NCBI GenBank assembly: GCA_900596015.1
Contig: UVIF01000021.1
Span: 248,001-312,000 of the forward strand
Source of the DNA: Pseudomonas viridiflava
GTDB lineage: Bacteria > Pseudomonadota > Gammaproteobacteria > Pseudomonadales > Pseudomonadaceae
DNA length: 64,000 nucleotides
Direction of reading: 5' to 3'
This document shows positions 24,896 through 33,675 of this stretch, one piece after another; positions within the stretch are counted from its first letter, which is position 1; each line of letters opens with the position of its first letter. A program made the translations under genes and the position numbers. The notes below the pieces were generated by a model. The model made no database searches, was not told where the DNA came from, and saw nothing but the letters and a program-made list of their open reading frames with translations.

Positions 24896-25061
24896 GCCTG
24901 CGTGTTTCCTGCCGTAAAACATCTCTTGTCGAGGTCTCATCCTTACCCTCGGCAACGCAGGCCGGACCCATCGAGAGTACAGAGCGCGCACCTCGATGCT
25001 CTATGCTCACACTTCACAACAATACCTCAGCGCGCTGCCGCCGCTGTAAAGGAGAGAGGCA

Positions 25062-27935
25062 ATGCTGGAGCTCACTATAGAGCAGATATCCATGGGCCAG
25101 AGCGCCGTGGATAAACCCGCCGCCCTGCAATTGCTCGCCGACAAACTGGTTGCCGATGGTTTGGTGGCCGAAGGTTATCTGGCTGGCCTGCAAGCGCGTG
25201 AAGCTCAAGGCTCGACCTTTCTGGGCCAAGGCATCGCCATTCCCCACGGTACGCCCGATACCCGTGACCTGGTGTTCACTACCGGCGTGCGCCTGCTGCA
25301 ATTTCCCGAAGGCGTGGATTGGGGTGACGGCCAGAAGGTCTACCTGGCCATCGGCATCGCCGCCAAGTCCGACGAACACCTGCGCCTGCTGCAACTGCTG
25401 ACCCGCGCGCTGGGTGAAACCGATCTGGGTGAAGCGCTGCGCCAGGCCGCCGATGCACCCGCGCTGCTGAAGCTACTGCAAGGAGCGCCGCAGGAATTGG
25501 CGCTGGATGCGCAGATGATCGGCCTGAGCGTGATGGCCGAAGATTTCGAGGAACTGGTCTGGCGTGGTGCGCGTTTGCTGCGCCAGGCCGACTGCGTGAG
25601 CAATGGTTTTGCCGCGCTGCTTCAGCAGGTCGAAGCCTTGCCGCTGGGCGATGGCTTGTGGTGGCTGCACAGCGAACAGACCGTGAAGCGTCCGGGCCTG
25701 GCCTTCGTCACCCCTGACAAACCCCTGCGCTACCTGGGTCAGCCGCTGACCGGGCTGTTCTGTCTGGCCAGCCTGGGCGAAGCTCACCAGGCCTTGCTCG
25801 AACGCCTGTGCGCGCTGCTCATCGAAGGCCGCGGCAACGAACTGGGCGCTGCCACCAGCACCCGCGCCGTGCTCGAAGCGCTGGGCGGCGAGCTGCCTGC
25901 CGATTGGCCCAGCGCACGCATCGTGCTGGCCAACGCACATGGCCTGCACGCGCGGCCGGCGAAGATCCTGGCGCAGTTGGCCAAGAGCTTCGAAGGCGAG
26001 ATCCGCTTGCGGGTGGTCGAGTCCGGTGGCCTCGCTGTTTCTGCCAAGAGCCTGAGCAAGCTGCTCAGCCTGGGTGCGCAGCGCGGTCAGACCCTGGAAC
26101 TGGTCGCCGAGCCGAGCATTGCCGGCGATGCCTTGCCGGCGTTGCTGGCGGCTATCGAGGAGGGCCTGGGCGAGGAAGTGGAACCACTGCCAAGCGTGAC
26201 CGAGGCTGCTCCTGTGCAGCCCACTGTGACCAAGGCGGCCAAGGTCAAGCCACAGGCGCCACGCACGGGCGCGCAGGTGCAGGGTGTTGCCGCTGCCCCC
26301 GGGATCGCCATGGGCCCGGCGCACATCCAGGTGCTGCACGATTTCGAATTTCCCCAGCGCGGCGAGTCCGTGGCGCTTGAGCGTGAGCGCTTGCAAGCCG
26401 CCCTCGGCCAGGTCCGTCAGGACATCGACGGGCTGATCCAGCGCGCCCAGGCGCAAGCCATCCGCGAGATTTTCGTCACTCACCAGGAAATGCTCGACGA
26501 CCCGGCCCTGACCGATGAAGTCGCTGCCCGTTTGCAGCAGGGCGAAAGCGCTGCCGCGGCCTGGAACACGGTGATCGAAGCGGCCGCTGTGCAGCAGGAA
26601 TCGTTGCAGGATGCCCTGCTGGCGGAGCGCGCAGCCGATCTGCGCGACATCGGCCGCCGCGTGCTGGCGCAGCTGTGTGGCGTGCCCACTCTGGAAGAAC
26701 CCAAGCAAGCCTACATCCTGGTAATGGACGAGGTGGGTCCATCCGACGTTGCCCGTCTGGACCCGGCGCGCGTGGCCGGGATTCTCACCGCCCGTGGCGG
26801 CGCCACTGCGCACAGCGCCATCGTCGCGCGTGCTCTCGGCATTCCTGCCGTGGTGGGTGCAGGCGAGGCGGTGTTGCAGATTGCCGCCGGCACTGCGCTG
26901 TTGATCGACGGCCAGCGCGGCCTGCTGACCGTGGCCCCGGCGCCCGAGGTGCTGGAACAAGCGCTGGCCGATCGTGACCGTCGCGAGCAGCGCCTGCAGG
27001 CGGCTGCCGAGCGACGCATGGAGAGCGCCGTGACCCTCGACGGGCACGCAGTGGAAGTGTTCGCCAACATCGGCGAAAGCGCCGGTGTCGCCAAGGCCGT
27101 GGAGCAGGGCGCCGAAGGCGTTGGCCTGCTGCGCACCGAGCTGATTTTCATGGCCCATTCGCAAGCCCCGGACGAGGCGGTGCAGGAAGCCGAGTACCGC
27201 CGCGTGCTCGATGGCCTGCAAGGTCGGCCGTTGGTGGTGCGCACGCTCGATGTGGGCGGCGACAAGCCCTTGCCGTACTGGCCGATCGACAAGGAAGAGA
27301 ACCCGTTTCTGGGGGTGCGCGGCATTCGCCTGACCCTGCAGCGTCCCGACGTGATGGAAGGCCAGCTGCGCGCACTGCTGCGCGCTGCCGACAACCGTCC
27401 GTTGCGGATCATGTTCCCCATGGTCGGCAGCCTCGAAGAGTGGCGCCAGGCCAAGGACATGACCGAGCGCGTGCGCCGCGAGATCCCGGTCAAGGACCTG
27501 CAGCTGGGCATCATGATCGAGGTGCCGTCGGCGGCATTGCTAGCACCGGTGTTGGCCCGCGAGGTCGACTTCTTCAGCATCGGCACCAACGACCTGACCC
27601 AGTACACGCTGGCCATCGACCGTGGTCACCCGACCCTCTCGGCCCAGGCCGATGGCCTGCACCCCGCGGTGCTGCAACTGATCGACATCACCGTGCGTGC
27701 GGCGCACGACTACGGCAAGTGGGTCGGCGTGTGCGGCGAACTGGCGGCCGATCCGCTGGCGGTGCCGTTGCTGGTCGGCCTGGGTGTGGATGAATTGAGT
27801 GTCTCGGCGCGCAGCATCGCCGAGGTCAAGGCGGGGGTGCGCGAGCTGACGCTCAGCCACGCGCAACAATTGGCCCGGCATGCGCTCGGGCTGGGCACCG
27901 CTGCGCAGGTACGTGCCCTGGTGGAGAAATCTTGA
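25062..27935 (+). CDS. fruB: Fructose PTS multiphosphoryl protein (EIIA-HPr-EI)
   Basis: A 957-residue three-domain fusion that passes phosphate from PEP to the fructose permease. EIIA-Fru (about 1-145) has the active His62 in IAIPHGTPD. HPr (about 285-370) has NAHGLHARPAK with His296. Enzyme I (about 400-957) has GGATAHSAIVARALGIPA with His584 and the PEP-binding hallmark FSIGTNDLTQYTLAIDRGHP near 835. AAAGGAGAG provides a strong ribosome site. It leads fruB-fruK-fruA, under Cra control. Fructose is the only PTS sugar known for P. putida. Confidence 0.97.
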   Translation: MLELTIEQISMGQSAVDKPAALQLLADKLVADGLVAEGYLAGLQAREAQGSTFLGQGIAIPHGTPDTRDLVFTTGVRLLQFPEGVDWGDGQKVYLAIGIAAKSDEHLRLLQLLTRALGETDLGEALRQAADAPALLKLLQGAPQELALDAQMIGLSVMAEDFEELVWRGARLLRQADCVSNGFAALLQQVEALPLGDGLWWLHSEQTVKRPGLAFVTPDKPLRYLGQPLTGLFCLASLGEAHQALLERLCALLIEGRGNELGAATSTRAVLEALGGELPADWPSARIVLANAHGLHARPAKILAQLAKSFEGEIRLRVVESGGLAVSAKSLSKLLSLGAQRGQTLELVAEPSIAGDALPALLAAIEEGLGEEVEPLPSVTEAAPVQPTVTKAAKVKPQAPRTGAQVQGVAAAPGIAMGPAHIQVLHDFEFPQRGESVALERERLQAALGQVRQDIDGLIQRAQAQAIREIFVTHQEMLDDPALTDEVAARLQQGESAAAAWNTVIEAAAVQQESLQDALLAERAADLRDIGRRVLAQLCGVPTLEEPKQAYILVMDEVGPSDVARLDPARVAGILTARGGATAHSAIVARALGIPAVVGAGEAVLQIAAGTALLIDGQRGLLTVAPAPEVLEQALADRDRREQRLQAAAERRMESAVTLDGHAVEVFANIGESAGVAKAVEQGAEGVGLLRTELIFMAHSQAPDEAVQEAEYRRVLDGLQGRPLVVRTLDVGGDKPLPYWPIDKEENPFLGVRGIRLTLQRPDVMEGQLRALLRAADNRPLRIMFPMVGSLEEWRQAKDMTERVRREIPVKDLQLGIMIEVPSAALLAPVLAREVDFFSIGTNDLTQYTLAIDRGHPTLSAQADGLHPAVLQLIDITVRAAHDYGKWVGVCGELAADPLAVPLLVGLGVDELSVSARSIAEVKAGVRELTLSHAQQLARHALGLGTAAQVRALVEKS

Positions 27936-28876
27936 TGGCACGCATCCTGACCCTGACGCTCAATCCGGCGTTGGACCTGACCGTGGAAATCGACGGACTG
28001 GAACTGGGCGAAGTCAATCGCAGCACTGCCTTGCACCGGCACGCCGCCGGCAAGGGCCTCAACGTTGCCCAGGTGTTGGCCGACCTCGGCCATCGAGTGA
28101 CGGTGAGCGGCTTTTTGGGCGAGGCCAACCCGCAACCGTTCGAGGCCTTGTTCGCCCAACGCGGTTTCACCGATGCGTTCATTCGCGTACCGGGTGAGAC
28201 GCGCAGCAACATCAAGCTGGCCGAACGCAGTGGCCGGGTCACCGACCTCAATGGTCCAGGGCCCGTGGTCGACGACCAGGCCCAGGCCGCTCTGCTGGCA
28301 CGCCTGCACGACATTGCAGCGGGCCACGACGCCGTCGTAGTCGCCGGCAGCCTGCCGCGTGGGGTGAGCCCTGAATGGTTTCAGGCGCTGCTCGAACAGC
28401 TTGCGCACATGGGCTTGAAGGTGGCACTCGATACCAGCGGGGCTGCCTTGCGCGCGGGCTTGAAGACGCGTCCATGGCTGATCAAGCCCAATACCCACGA
28501 GCTTACCGAGGTGCTTGGGAGTTCCGTGGAAACGCCGGCCGAGCAGGCGGCTGCGGCGCAGCGCCTGTTGGCTGACGGCGTCGCCAATGTGGTGATCTCG
28601 CAGGGCGAACGCGGCGTCAATTGGTTCGCCGCCGGCCTGGCATTGCAGGCCTTGCCACCCACCGTCGAGGTCGCCAGCACCGTCGGTGCCGGAGACTCGC
28701 TGCTGGCCGGGTTGGTGCACGGTCTGCTCAGCGAGCAGGCGCCGGAACACAGCCTGCGCACGGCCACGGCGATCGCCGCCATGGCGGTGACGCAGATCGG
28801 CTTCGGAATCAGTGATGCCGCGCACCTGGCGCGGCTTGAAAGCGGCGTCAGCGTACGTCCGCTGACAGAACAATAA
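27935..28876 (+). CDS. fruK: 1-phosphofructokinase
   Basis: A 313-residue PfkB-type kinase that turns fructose-1-phosphate into fructose-1,6-bisphosphate. It starts MARILTLTLNPALDLTVEI, has AAGKGLNVAQVLADLG, and the C-terminal PfkB signature TVGAGDSLLAGLVHGL with catalytic Asp. The ATG overlaps the fruB stop by 1 nt (TGATG). It determines the level of the Cra inducer fructose-1-phosphate. Confidence 0.96.
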   Translation: MARILTLTLNPALDLTVEIDGLELGEVNRSTALHRHAAGKGLNVAQVLADLGHRVTVSGFLGEANPQPFEALFAQRGFTDAFIRVPGETRSNIKLAERSGRVTDLNGPGPVVDDQAQAALLARLHDIAAGHDAVVVAGSLPRGVSPEWFQALLEQLAHMGLKVALDTSGAALRAGLKTRPWLIKPNTHELTEVLGSSVETPAEQAAAAQRLLADGVANVVISQGERGVNWFAAGLALQALPPTVEVASTVGAGDSLLAGLVHGLLSEQAPEHSLRTATAIAAMAVTQIGFGISDAAHLARLESGVSVRPLTEQ

Positions 28877-28887
28877 GAGGGTTGAAG

Positions 28888-30618
28888 ATGAAACTAGCTA
28901 TTGTCACCGCGTGCCCCAGCGGGCGGGTGTCCAGCGTCTTGAGCGCACGTCTGCTCGACGCTGCGGCCCGTCGCCAGGGCTGGACCACCTTCGTTGAAGT
29001 GTTCGACCCGCAACACCCGGAACTGCGCCTGAGCGCAGCCGATATCGAGAACGCGGATTGGGTGCTGGTGGTCAACACCGGCGCCATGGACCTGAGCCGC
29101 TTCGTCGGCAAGCGACTGTTCCAGAGCAGCCCGGCCCACGCCCTGCAGGACGTCGACGGCTTCCTGCGCCAGGCCGCCGATCAGGCCAAGCCCTATGCCG
29201 CGGCACCGGCAGCCGCCGCGGCCGCTTCGCGCGCGCCACGGCTGGTGGCGGTCACCGCTTGCCCGACCGGGGTGGCGCACACGTTCATGGCGGCCGAGGC
29301 CTTGCAGCAAGGCGCCAAGCAGTTGGGTTATGAACTGCAGGTGGAAACCCAGGGTTCGGTGGGTGCGCGCAATCCGTTGAGCGTGCAGGCCATCGACGAA
29401 GCCGACGTGGTGCTGTTGGCCGCCGACATCGAAGTGGCCACCGAGCGCTTTGCCGGCAAGAAGATCTATCGCTGCGGCACCGGTATCGCTTTGAAGCAGG
29501 CCCAGGCCACGCTGAACAAGGCGTTGGCCGAAGGTGAAGTGGAGTCCACCGGCAGCGCTGCCGGTGCGCCCAAGAAGCAGGAAAAGACCGGCGTCTACAA
29601 GCACCTGTTGACCGGTGTGTCGTTCATGCTGCCGATGGTGGTGGCGGGCGGTTTGCTGATCGCGCTGTCGTTCGTGTTCGGTATCGAGGCCTTCAAGGAA
29701 CCCGGCACCTTGCCGGCGGCGTTGATGCAGATCGGTGGCGAAGCGGCGTTCAAGCTGATGGTGCCGCTGCTCGCGGGCTACATCGCTTATTCCATCGCTG
29801 ACCGTCCGGGACTTGCGCCGGGCATGATTGGTGGTTTGCTGGCGAGCACTCTGGGTGCGGGCTTCATTGGCGGTATCGCGGCCGGTTTCATCGCCGGTTA
29901 CGCGGCCAAGGCGATCAACCGCTATGCGCGCCTGCCAGCCAGTCTGGAGGCGCTCAAGCCGATCCTGATCATTCCGCTGCTGGCCAGCCTGTTCACCGGC
30001 CTGGTGATGATCTACGTGGTGGGCAAACCGGTGGCCGGCATGCTCGCTGGGCTGACCACCTTCCTCGACAGCATGGGCACGACCAATGCGTTGCTGCTGG
30101 GTGTGCTGCTGGGGGCGATGATGTGCGTCGACCTGGGCGGACCGATCAACAAGGCCGCGTACGCGTTTTCGGTGGGGCTGCTGGCCTCGCAGAGCTACGC
30201 ACCGATGGCCGCGACCATGGCTGCAGGCATGGTGCCGCCGATTGGCTTGGGCCTGGCCACGTTCCTGGCCCGGCGCAAGTTTGCCCAGACCGAGCGTGAG
30301 GCCGGCAAAGCGGCGTTGGTGCTGGGGCTGTGCTTCATTTCCGAAGGCGCCATACCGTTCGCTGCCAAGGATCCGCTGCGGGTGATCCCGGCGAGCCTGG
30401 TCGGTGGCGCGTTGACCGGCGCATTGTCGATGTACTTCGGCTGCAAGCTGATGGCGCCGCACGGTGGGCTGTTCGTGTTGCTGATTCCCAACGCGATCAA
30501 CCATGCCTTGCTGTATCTGCTGGCCATCGTTGCCGGTGCCTTGCTGACGGCGGTGGTGTATGCCGTAATCAAGAAGCCGGAAGTGCAGGAAATTGCCGTA
30601 GAACCGGTCAAGGCCTGA
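28888..30618 (+). CDS. fruA: Fructose PTS permease EIIBC
   Basis: A 576-residue membrane permease that imports fructose and releases fructose-1-phosphate. Two EIIB-like domains precede the channel: the first (1-100) has VTACPSGRVSS with Cys9, the second (about 118-215) has VTACPTGVAHTFMAAEAL with Cys125, the usual phosphorylated one. The EIIC part (about 230-565) shows eight to ten helices, including MMCVDLGGPINKAAYAF and FISEGAIPFAAKDP. Start at ATG with AAGAGGG upstream. Last gene of fruBKA; family-2 repeats follow directly. Confidence 0.96.
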   Translation: MKLAIVTACPSGRVSSVLSARLLDAAARRQGWTTFVEVFDPQHPELRLSAADIENADWVLVVNTGAMDLSRFVGKRLFQSSPAHALQDVDGFLRQAADQAKPYAAAPAAAAAASRAPRLVAVTACPTGVAHTFMAAEALQQGAKQLGYELQVETQGSVGARNPLSVQAIDEADVVLLAADIEVATERFAGKKIYRCGTGIALKQAQATLNKALAEGEVESTGSAAGAPKKQEKTGVYKHLLTGVSFMLPMVVAGGLLIALSFVFGIEAFKEPGTLPAALMQIGGEAAFKLMVPLLAGYIAYSIADRPGLAPGMIGGLLASTLGAGFIGGIAAGFIAGYAAKAINRYARLPASLEALKPILIIPLLASLFTGLVMIYVVGKPVAGMLAGLTTFLDSMGTTNALLLGVLLGAMMCVDLGGPINKAAYAFSVGLLASQSYAPMAATMAAGMVPPIGLGLATFLARRKFAQTEREAGKAALVLGLCFISEGAIPFAAKDPLRVIPASLVGGALTGALSMYFGCKLMAPHGGLFVLLIPNAINHALLYLLAIVAGALLTAVVYAVIKKPEVQEIAVEPVKA

Positions 30619-30621
30619 TCC

Positions 30622-30974
30622 CGTAGCAGCGGCGCAAGCCGCGTCCGGCCTCACCGTGGTGAACCAGATACACCGCATGCACCGCCGACGCGGCTCGCGC
30701 CGCTGCTACAAGGGGCGCGATCAGCCTGGATGGGGCGGGCACACCGCACGCGGTGTGCGGTTTCATCGCGGTGAGGTTGACACACCGCATGCACCGCCGA
30801 CGCGGCTTGCGCCGCTGCTACAAGGGGCGCGATCAGCCTGGATGGGGCGGGCACACCGCACGCGGTGTGCGGTTTCATCGCGGTGAGGTTGATACACCGC
30901 ATGCATCGCCGACGCGGCTTGCGCCCGCCGATTGACACACCGCACCCCTGTAGCAGCGGCGCGAGCCGCGTCGG
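30622..30974. repeat. Family-2 repeat cluster with 112-bp tandem duplication
   Basis: The unit beginning ACACCGCATGCACCGCCGAC occurs at 30670, 30782 and 30894 (partial, to about 30925), an exact 112-bp period; the two full copies are nearly identical. Each unit has a family-2 arm (GACGCGGCTTGCGCCGCTGC), a TACAAGGGGCGCGATCAGCC stretch and a palindrome CACACCGCACGCGGTGTG (30740-30757 and 30852-30869). Single family-2 arms in the opposite orientation flank it at 30622 and 30949. It fills the gap between fruA and the convergent piuB. Confidence 0.92.
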
Positions 30975-30990
30975 CGGTACACGCGATGGT

Positions 30991-33516
30991 TCAGTAGACG
31001 TCGCGGCGGTAGCGGCCGGTTTCGATCAGGTCGTTCAGACGTTCGCGGCCCAGCACCTGCGTCAGCACTTCATCCACGCCGCTGGCCATCCCCTGCAAGC
31101 TGCCGCACACATAGATCACCGCGCCATCCTCCACCCACTGCAGCAACACCTCACCGGCCTCGCGCAAACGATCCTGCACGTACACCTTGTGCGCCTGATC
31201 GCGCGAAAACGCCAGATCCAGTCGCGCCAGCTCACCGCTTGCCAGCCACCCCAGCAACTCATCCGCGCAGAGGAAATCATGGTTCCGATTACGTTCGCCG
31301 AACAGTAACCAATTGCGCCGCTGACCCTGTTCGATGCGCGCCTTGAGCAAGCTGCGCAAGCCAGCCAGGCCCGTGCCGTTGCCCAGCAGAATCACCGGTA
31401 CCGGTTCCTGCGGCAGATGAAAGCCGGCGTTGCGCCGCAAACGCAAGCTGACCGCCCCGTGCAGCTGCGCGTGTTCGGTCAGCCATCCCGACCCCAGCCC
31501 CAGGCTGCCGTCGACGTGGCGCTCCTGGCGCACGATCAACTCCAGCCGGCCATCGCTGGGTAGCGAAGCGATGGAATACTCACGTGCGGCAAGAGGAATC
31601 AGCGCATCCACCAGCGCCTGTGCATGCAGACCGACCAGGTGCCCGCGACTGGCCGGCAGTTGCCGACTGGCCAGCGCCTGACCAAGCGGCTCCTGCAAGC
31701 CATCGACCTCAACCAGCGCAGACGCCTGCAGCCCCAGCCCCGACAAACACTGTTCGATGGCCGCACAGCTGTTGCGCGGCAGCACGTCGACCAGATCGCC
31801 AGCCTGCCATTGGGCGTCGCCATCATTGTGCAAGGCAATGCGATAGACCGTCGCGCCTTCACTCCCCGGATTCAGCAGCTGGCGTTCGATCAAGGTCCAC
31901 GGGCTGAACACCGGTGCCTGCCACACGGCCTGGGCGACGCCCCCGGTCAGCCCGCTCAATTGCTGCTGCCAGTGCTGCAAGGCTGCCGGGTCGGCGTTGT
32001 CGACCTCGATCGAGGCAAACAGTGGCTGGGCGCCACGGGCATCGAGCCATTGGTCCAGACGATGAGCGAAGCCGCAGAACTGCTGGTATTGCCGGTCACC
32101 CAGGGCCAGCACGGCGTAGCGTAAGCCGGGCAGGGCACAAGCACTGCCGAGCACCTTGCGCTCGAAGCCGCGCGCGGTGTCGGGTGCCTCGCCGTCGCCG
32201 AACGTGCTGACCACGAACAACGCCCTGTCGGCCTGCCGCAGCTGTGTTTCATCCACCTCGCCCAAGGCGCGGACACGCACGTTTTGCCCAGCCGACTGCA
32301 GTTGCCCGGCGGTTTGCCACGCCAGTTGCTCGGCGAAACCGCTCTGGCTGGCGAACCCGATCAACCAGCCGGCCGACGCCTCGTCCTGCTCATGCAAGGC
32401 GCCGCGAGCCAGCCGCACCTGGCGCTTCTTGCGACGTCGATCCAGGTACAGCAGCCAGCCTGTAATGAGGAACAACGGCATCGTCAGGCTCGCCAGCATC
32501 ATCAGGATACGACCGACCAGGCCGAAATAACTGCCCACGTGCAGGGCGTAGATGCTGGTCAGCAATTGCGCCTTCAGCGACTTGTCCTCATAGCGCTGGA
32601 TGTCCTTGACCTGACCGGTAGCGGGGTCGAGGCTGAGCAGGCCGAAGGCACGATCATGGGGCGAATCCGTGCGCAGGTAGAACACCGTGGCCGGCAGCCC
32701 GACATTGCCCGGAATACGCATGTTGACCACGCTCAACCGGGGGCCGACCGCGCCCTGGATGCTGGCCCACAGGGCGTCGTAATCGACCTTGGGCGCCACA
32801 TCGGCAGAAGACGCGGTACGCCGCTCCATGCGCTGGGCGGCGGGGTTGTCGGAGAGCATCCTGTTCACCGCGTTGCCGAACCACTGGTAAGACCAGGTCA
32901 GGCCGGTCAGGGCCGCCAGCAGGTAGAACAGCAGGCACCAGGTGCCGAACACCGCATGCAGGTCCCAATTGAAGGCGCGGCCCTTCTTGGCCCAGTCTAG
33001 GGTCAGCCAGGTGCGCCATTGCAGCGCCTTGCGCGGCCAGCGCAGATACAGGCCGGAAAGACAGAAGAACACCAGCATCAAGGTACAGGCGGCGGTGATC
33101 TGCCGGCCCGTCGCGCCCATGGCCAGGAAGCGATGCAGATCCAGCATCAAGTCGAAGAAACCTTCGCCGACCACTTCGCCCTGCAACTCCCCGGTGTACG
33201 GATCGAAATAGGCCGAGGGCCCTCGACGTTGCCCTGGCGGCGGGGTGAACGACACCCGTGCTGCGCTGCCGTCGACCAGATCCACACGCAGTGCAGCAAC
33301 CTTGCTGCCTTGCCGCTGCTCGAGAATTTCCACCAACTGCGCAGCAGGCAGAATGCCGGCCTCGCGGATCTGCACGTTCAGGGTCTGCGGATTGAGCGCG
33401 CGCAGGATTTCATCCTCGAACGAATAGCTGGCTCCGGTGATACCCATCAGGGCCAGCACCAGGCCGCCGGTGATGCCGAAAAACCAGTGCAACTGGAAGA
33501 GGACGTTCTTGAACAC
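30991..33516 (-). CDS. piuB: PepSY-flavodoxin-FNR fusion oxidoreductase (PiuB)
   Basis: An 841-residue inner-membrane flavoprotein reductase. The N-terminal PepSY_TM part (about 1-380) has four membrane helices and paired heme-type His positions ([38 protein letters not shown]). A flavodoxin-like domain follows (about 390-530, [39 protein letters not shown]). The end is a ferredoxin-NADP reductase-like module ([39 protein letters not shown]). Most likely it reduces ferric-siderophore iron after uptake. It lies next to piuA, as PA4513/PA4514 in P. aeruginosa. Confidence 0.88.
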   Translation of the reverse strand: MFKNVLFQLHWFFGITGGLVLALMGITGASYSFEDEILRALNPQTLNVQIREAGILPAAQLVEILEQRQGSKVAALRVDLVDGSAARVSFTPPPGQRRGPSAYFDPYTGELQGEVVGEGFFDLMLDLHRFLAMGATGRQITAACTLMLVFFCLSGLYLRWPRKALQWRTWLTLDWAKKGRAFNWDLHAVFGTWCLLFYLLAALTGLTWSYQWFGNAVNRMLSDNPAAQRMERRTASSADVAPKVDYDALWASIQGAVGPRLSVVNMRIPGNVGLPATVFYLRTDSPHDRAFGLLSLDPATGQVKDIQRYEDKSLKAQLLTSIYALHVGSYFGLVGRILMMLASLTMPLFLITGWLLYLDRRRKKRQVRLARGALHEQDEASAGWLIGFASQSGFAEQLAWQTAGQLQSAGQNVRVRALGEVDETQLRQADRALFVVSTFGDGEAPDTARGFERKVLGSACALPGLRYAVLALGDRQYQQFCGFAHRLDQWLDARGAQPLFASIEVDNADPAALQHWQQQLSGLTGGVAQAVWQAPVFSPWTLIERQLLNPGSEGATVYRIALHNDGDAQWQAGDLVDVLPRNSCAAIEQCLSGLGLQASALVEVDGLQEPLGQALASRQLPASRGHLVGLHAQALVDALIPLAAREYSIASLPSDGRLELIVRQERHVDGSLGLGSGWLTEHAQLHGAVSLRLRRNAGFHLPQEPVPVILLGNGTGLAGLRSLLKARIEQGQRRNWLLFGERNRNHDFLCADELLGWLASGELARLDLAFSRDQAHKVYVQDRLREAGEVLLQWVEDGAVIYVCGSLQGMASGVDEVLTQVLGRERLNDLIETGRYRRDVY

Positions 33517-33626
33517 GAATCACCTTGAGCGGGCCGATCGAAAGGAGGGCAGACGGCATTATGCAGCACTGGCTGAGAATCAGTCTCAGGCGCACCGATT
33601 CCATTCGTTGCCGTTACGACGGGAAA

Positions 33627-33655
33627 CGCCCCGCGTCGTCGAAACGAGCGGGGCG
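33627..33655 (-). terminator. Intrinsic terminator after piuA
   Basis: Stem CGCCCCGC/GCGGGGCG, extended by TCGT/ACGA, 21 nt past the piuA stop; on the minus strand a TTTCCC run follows. It separates piuA from piuB, which therefore may have its own promoter. Confidence 0.65.
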
Positions 33656-33675
33656 CAGCGACCGATGCGCAATCG

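Noticed and set aside
25473..30678. Long antisense frames opposite fruB and fruA (582 and 594 codons)
   Set aside because: Shadows of the high-GC PTS genes; no motif or start signal.
30670..30930. Possible CRISPR array
   Set aside because: Direct repeats are 112 bp and contiguous with no unique spacers, and no cas genes are present.
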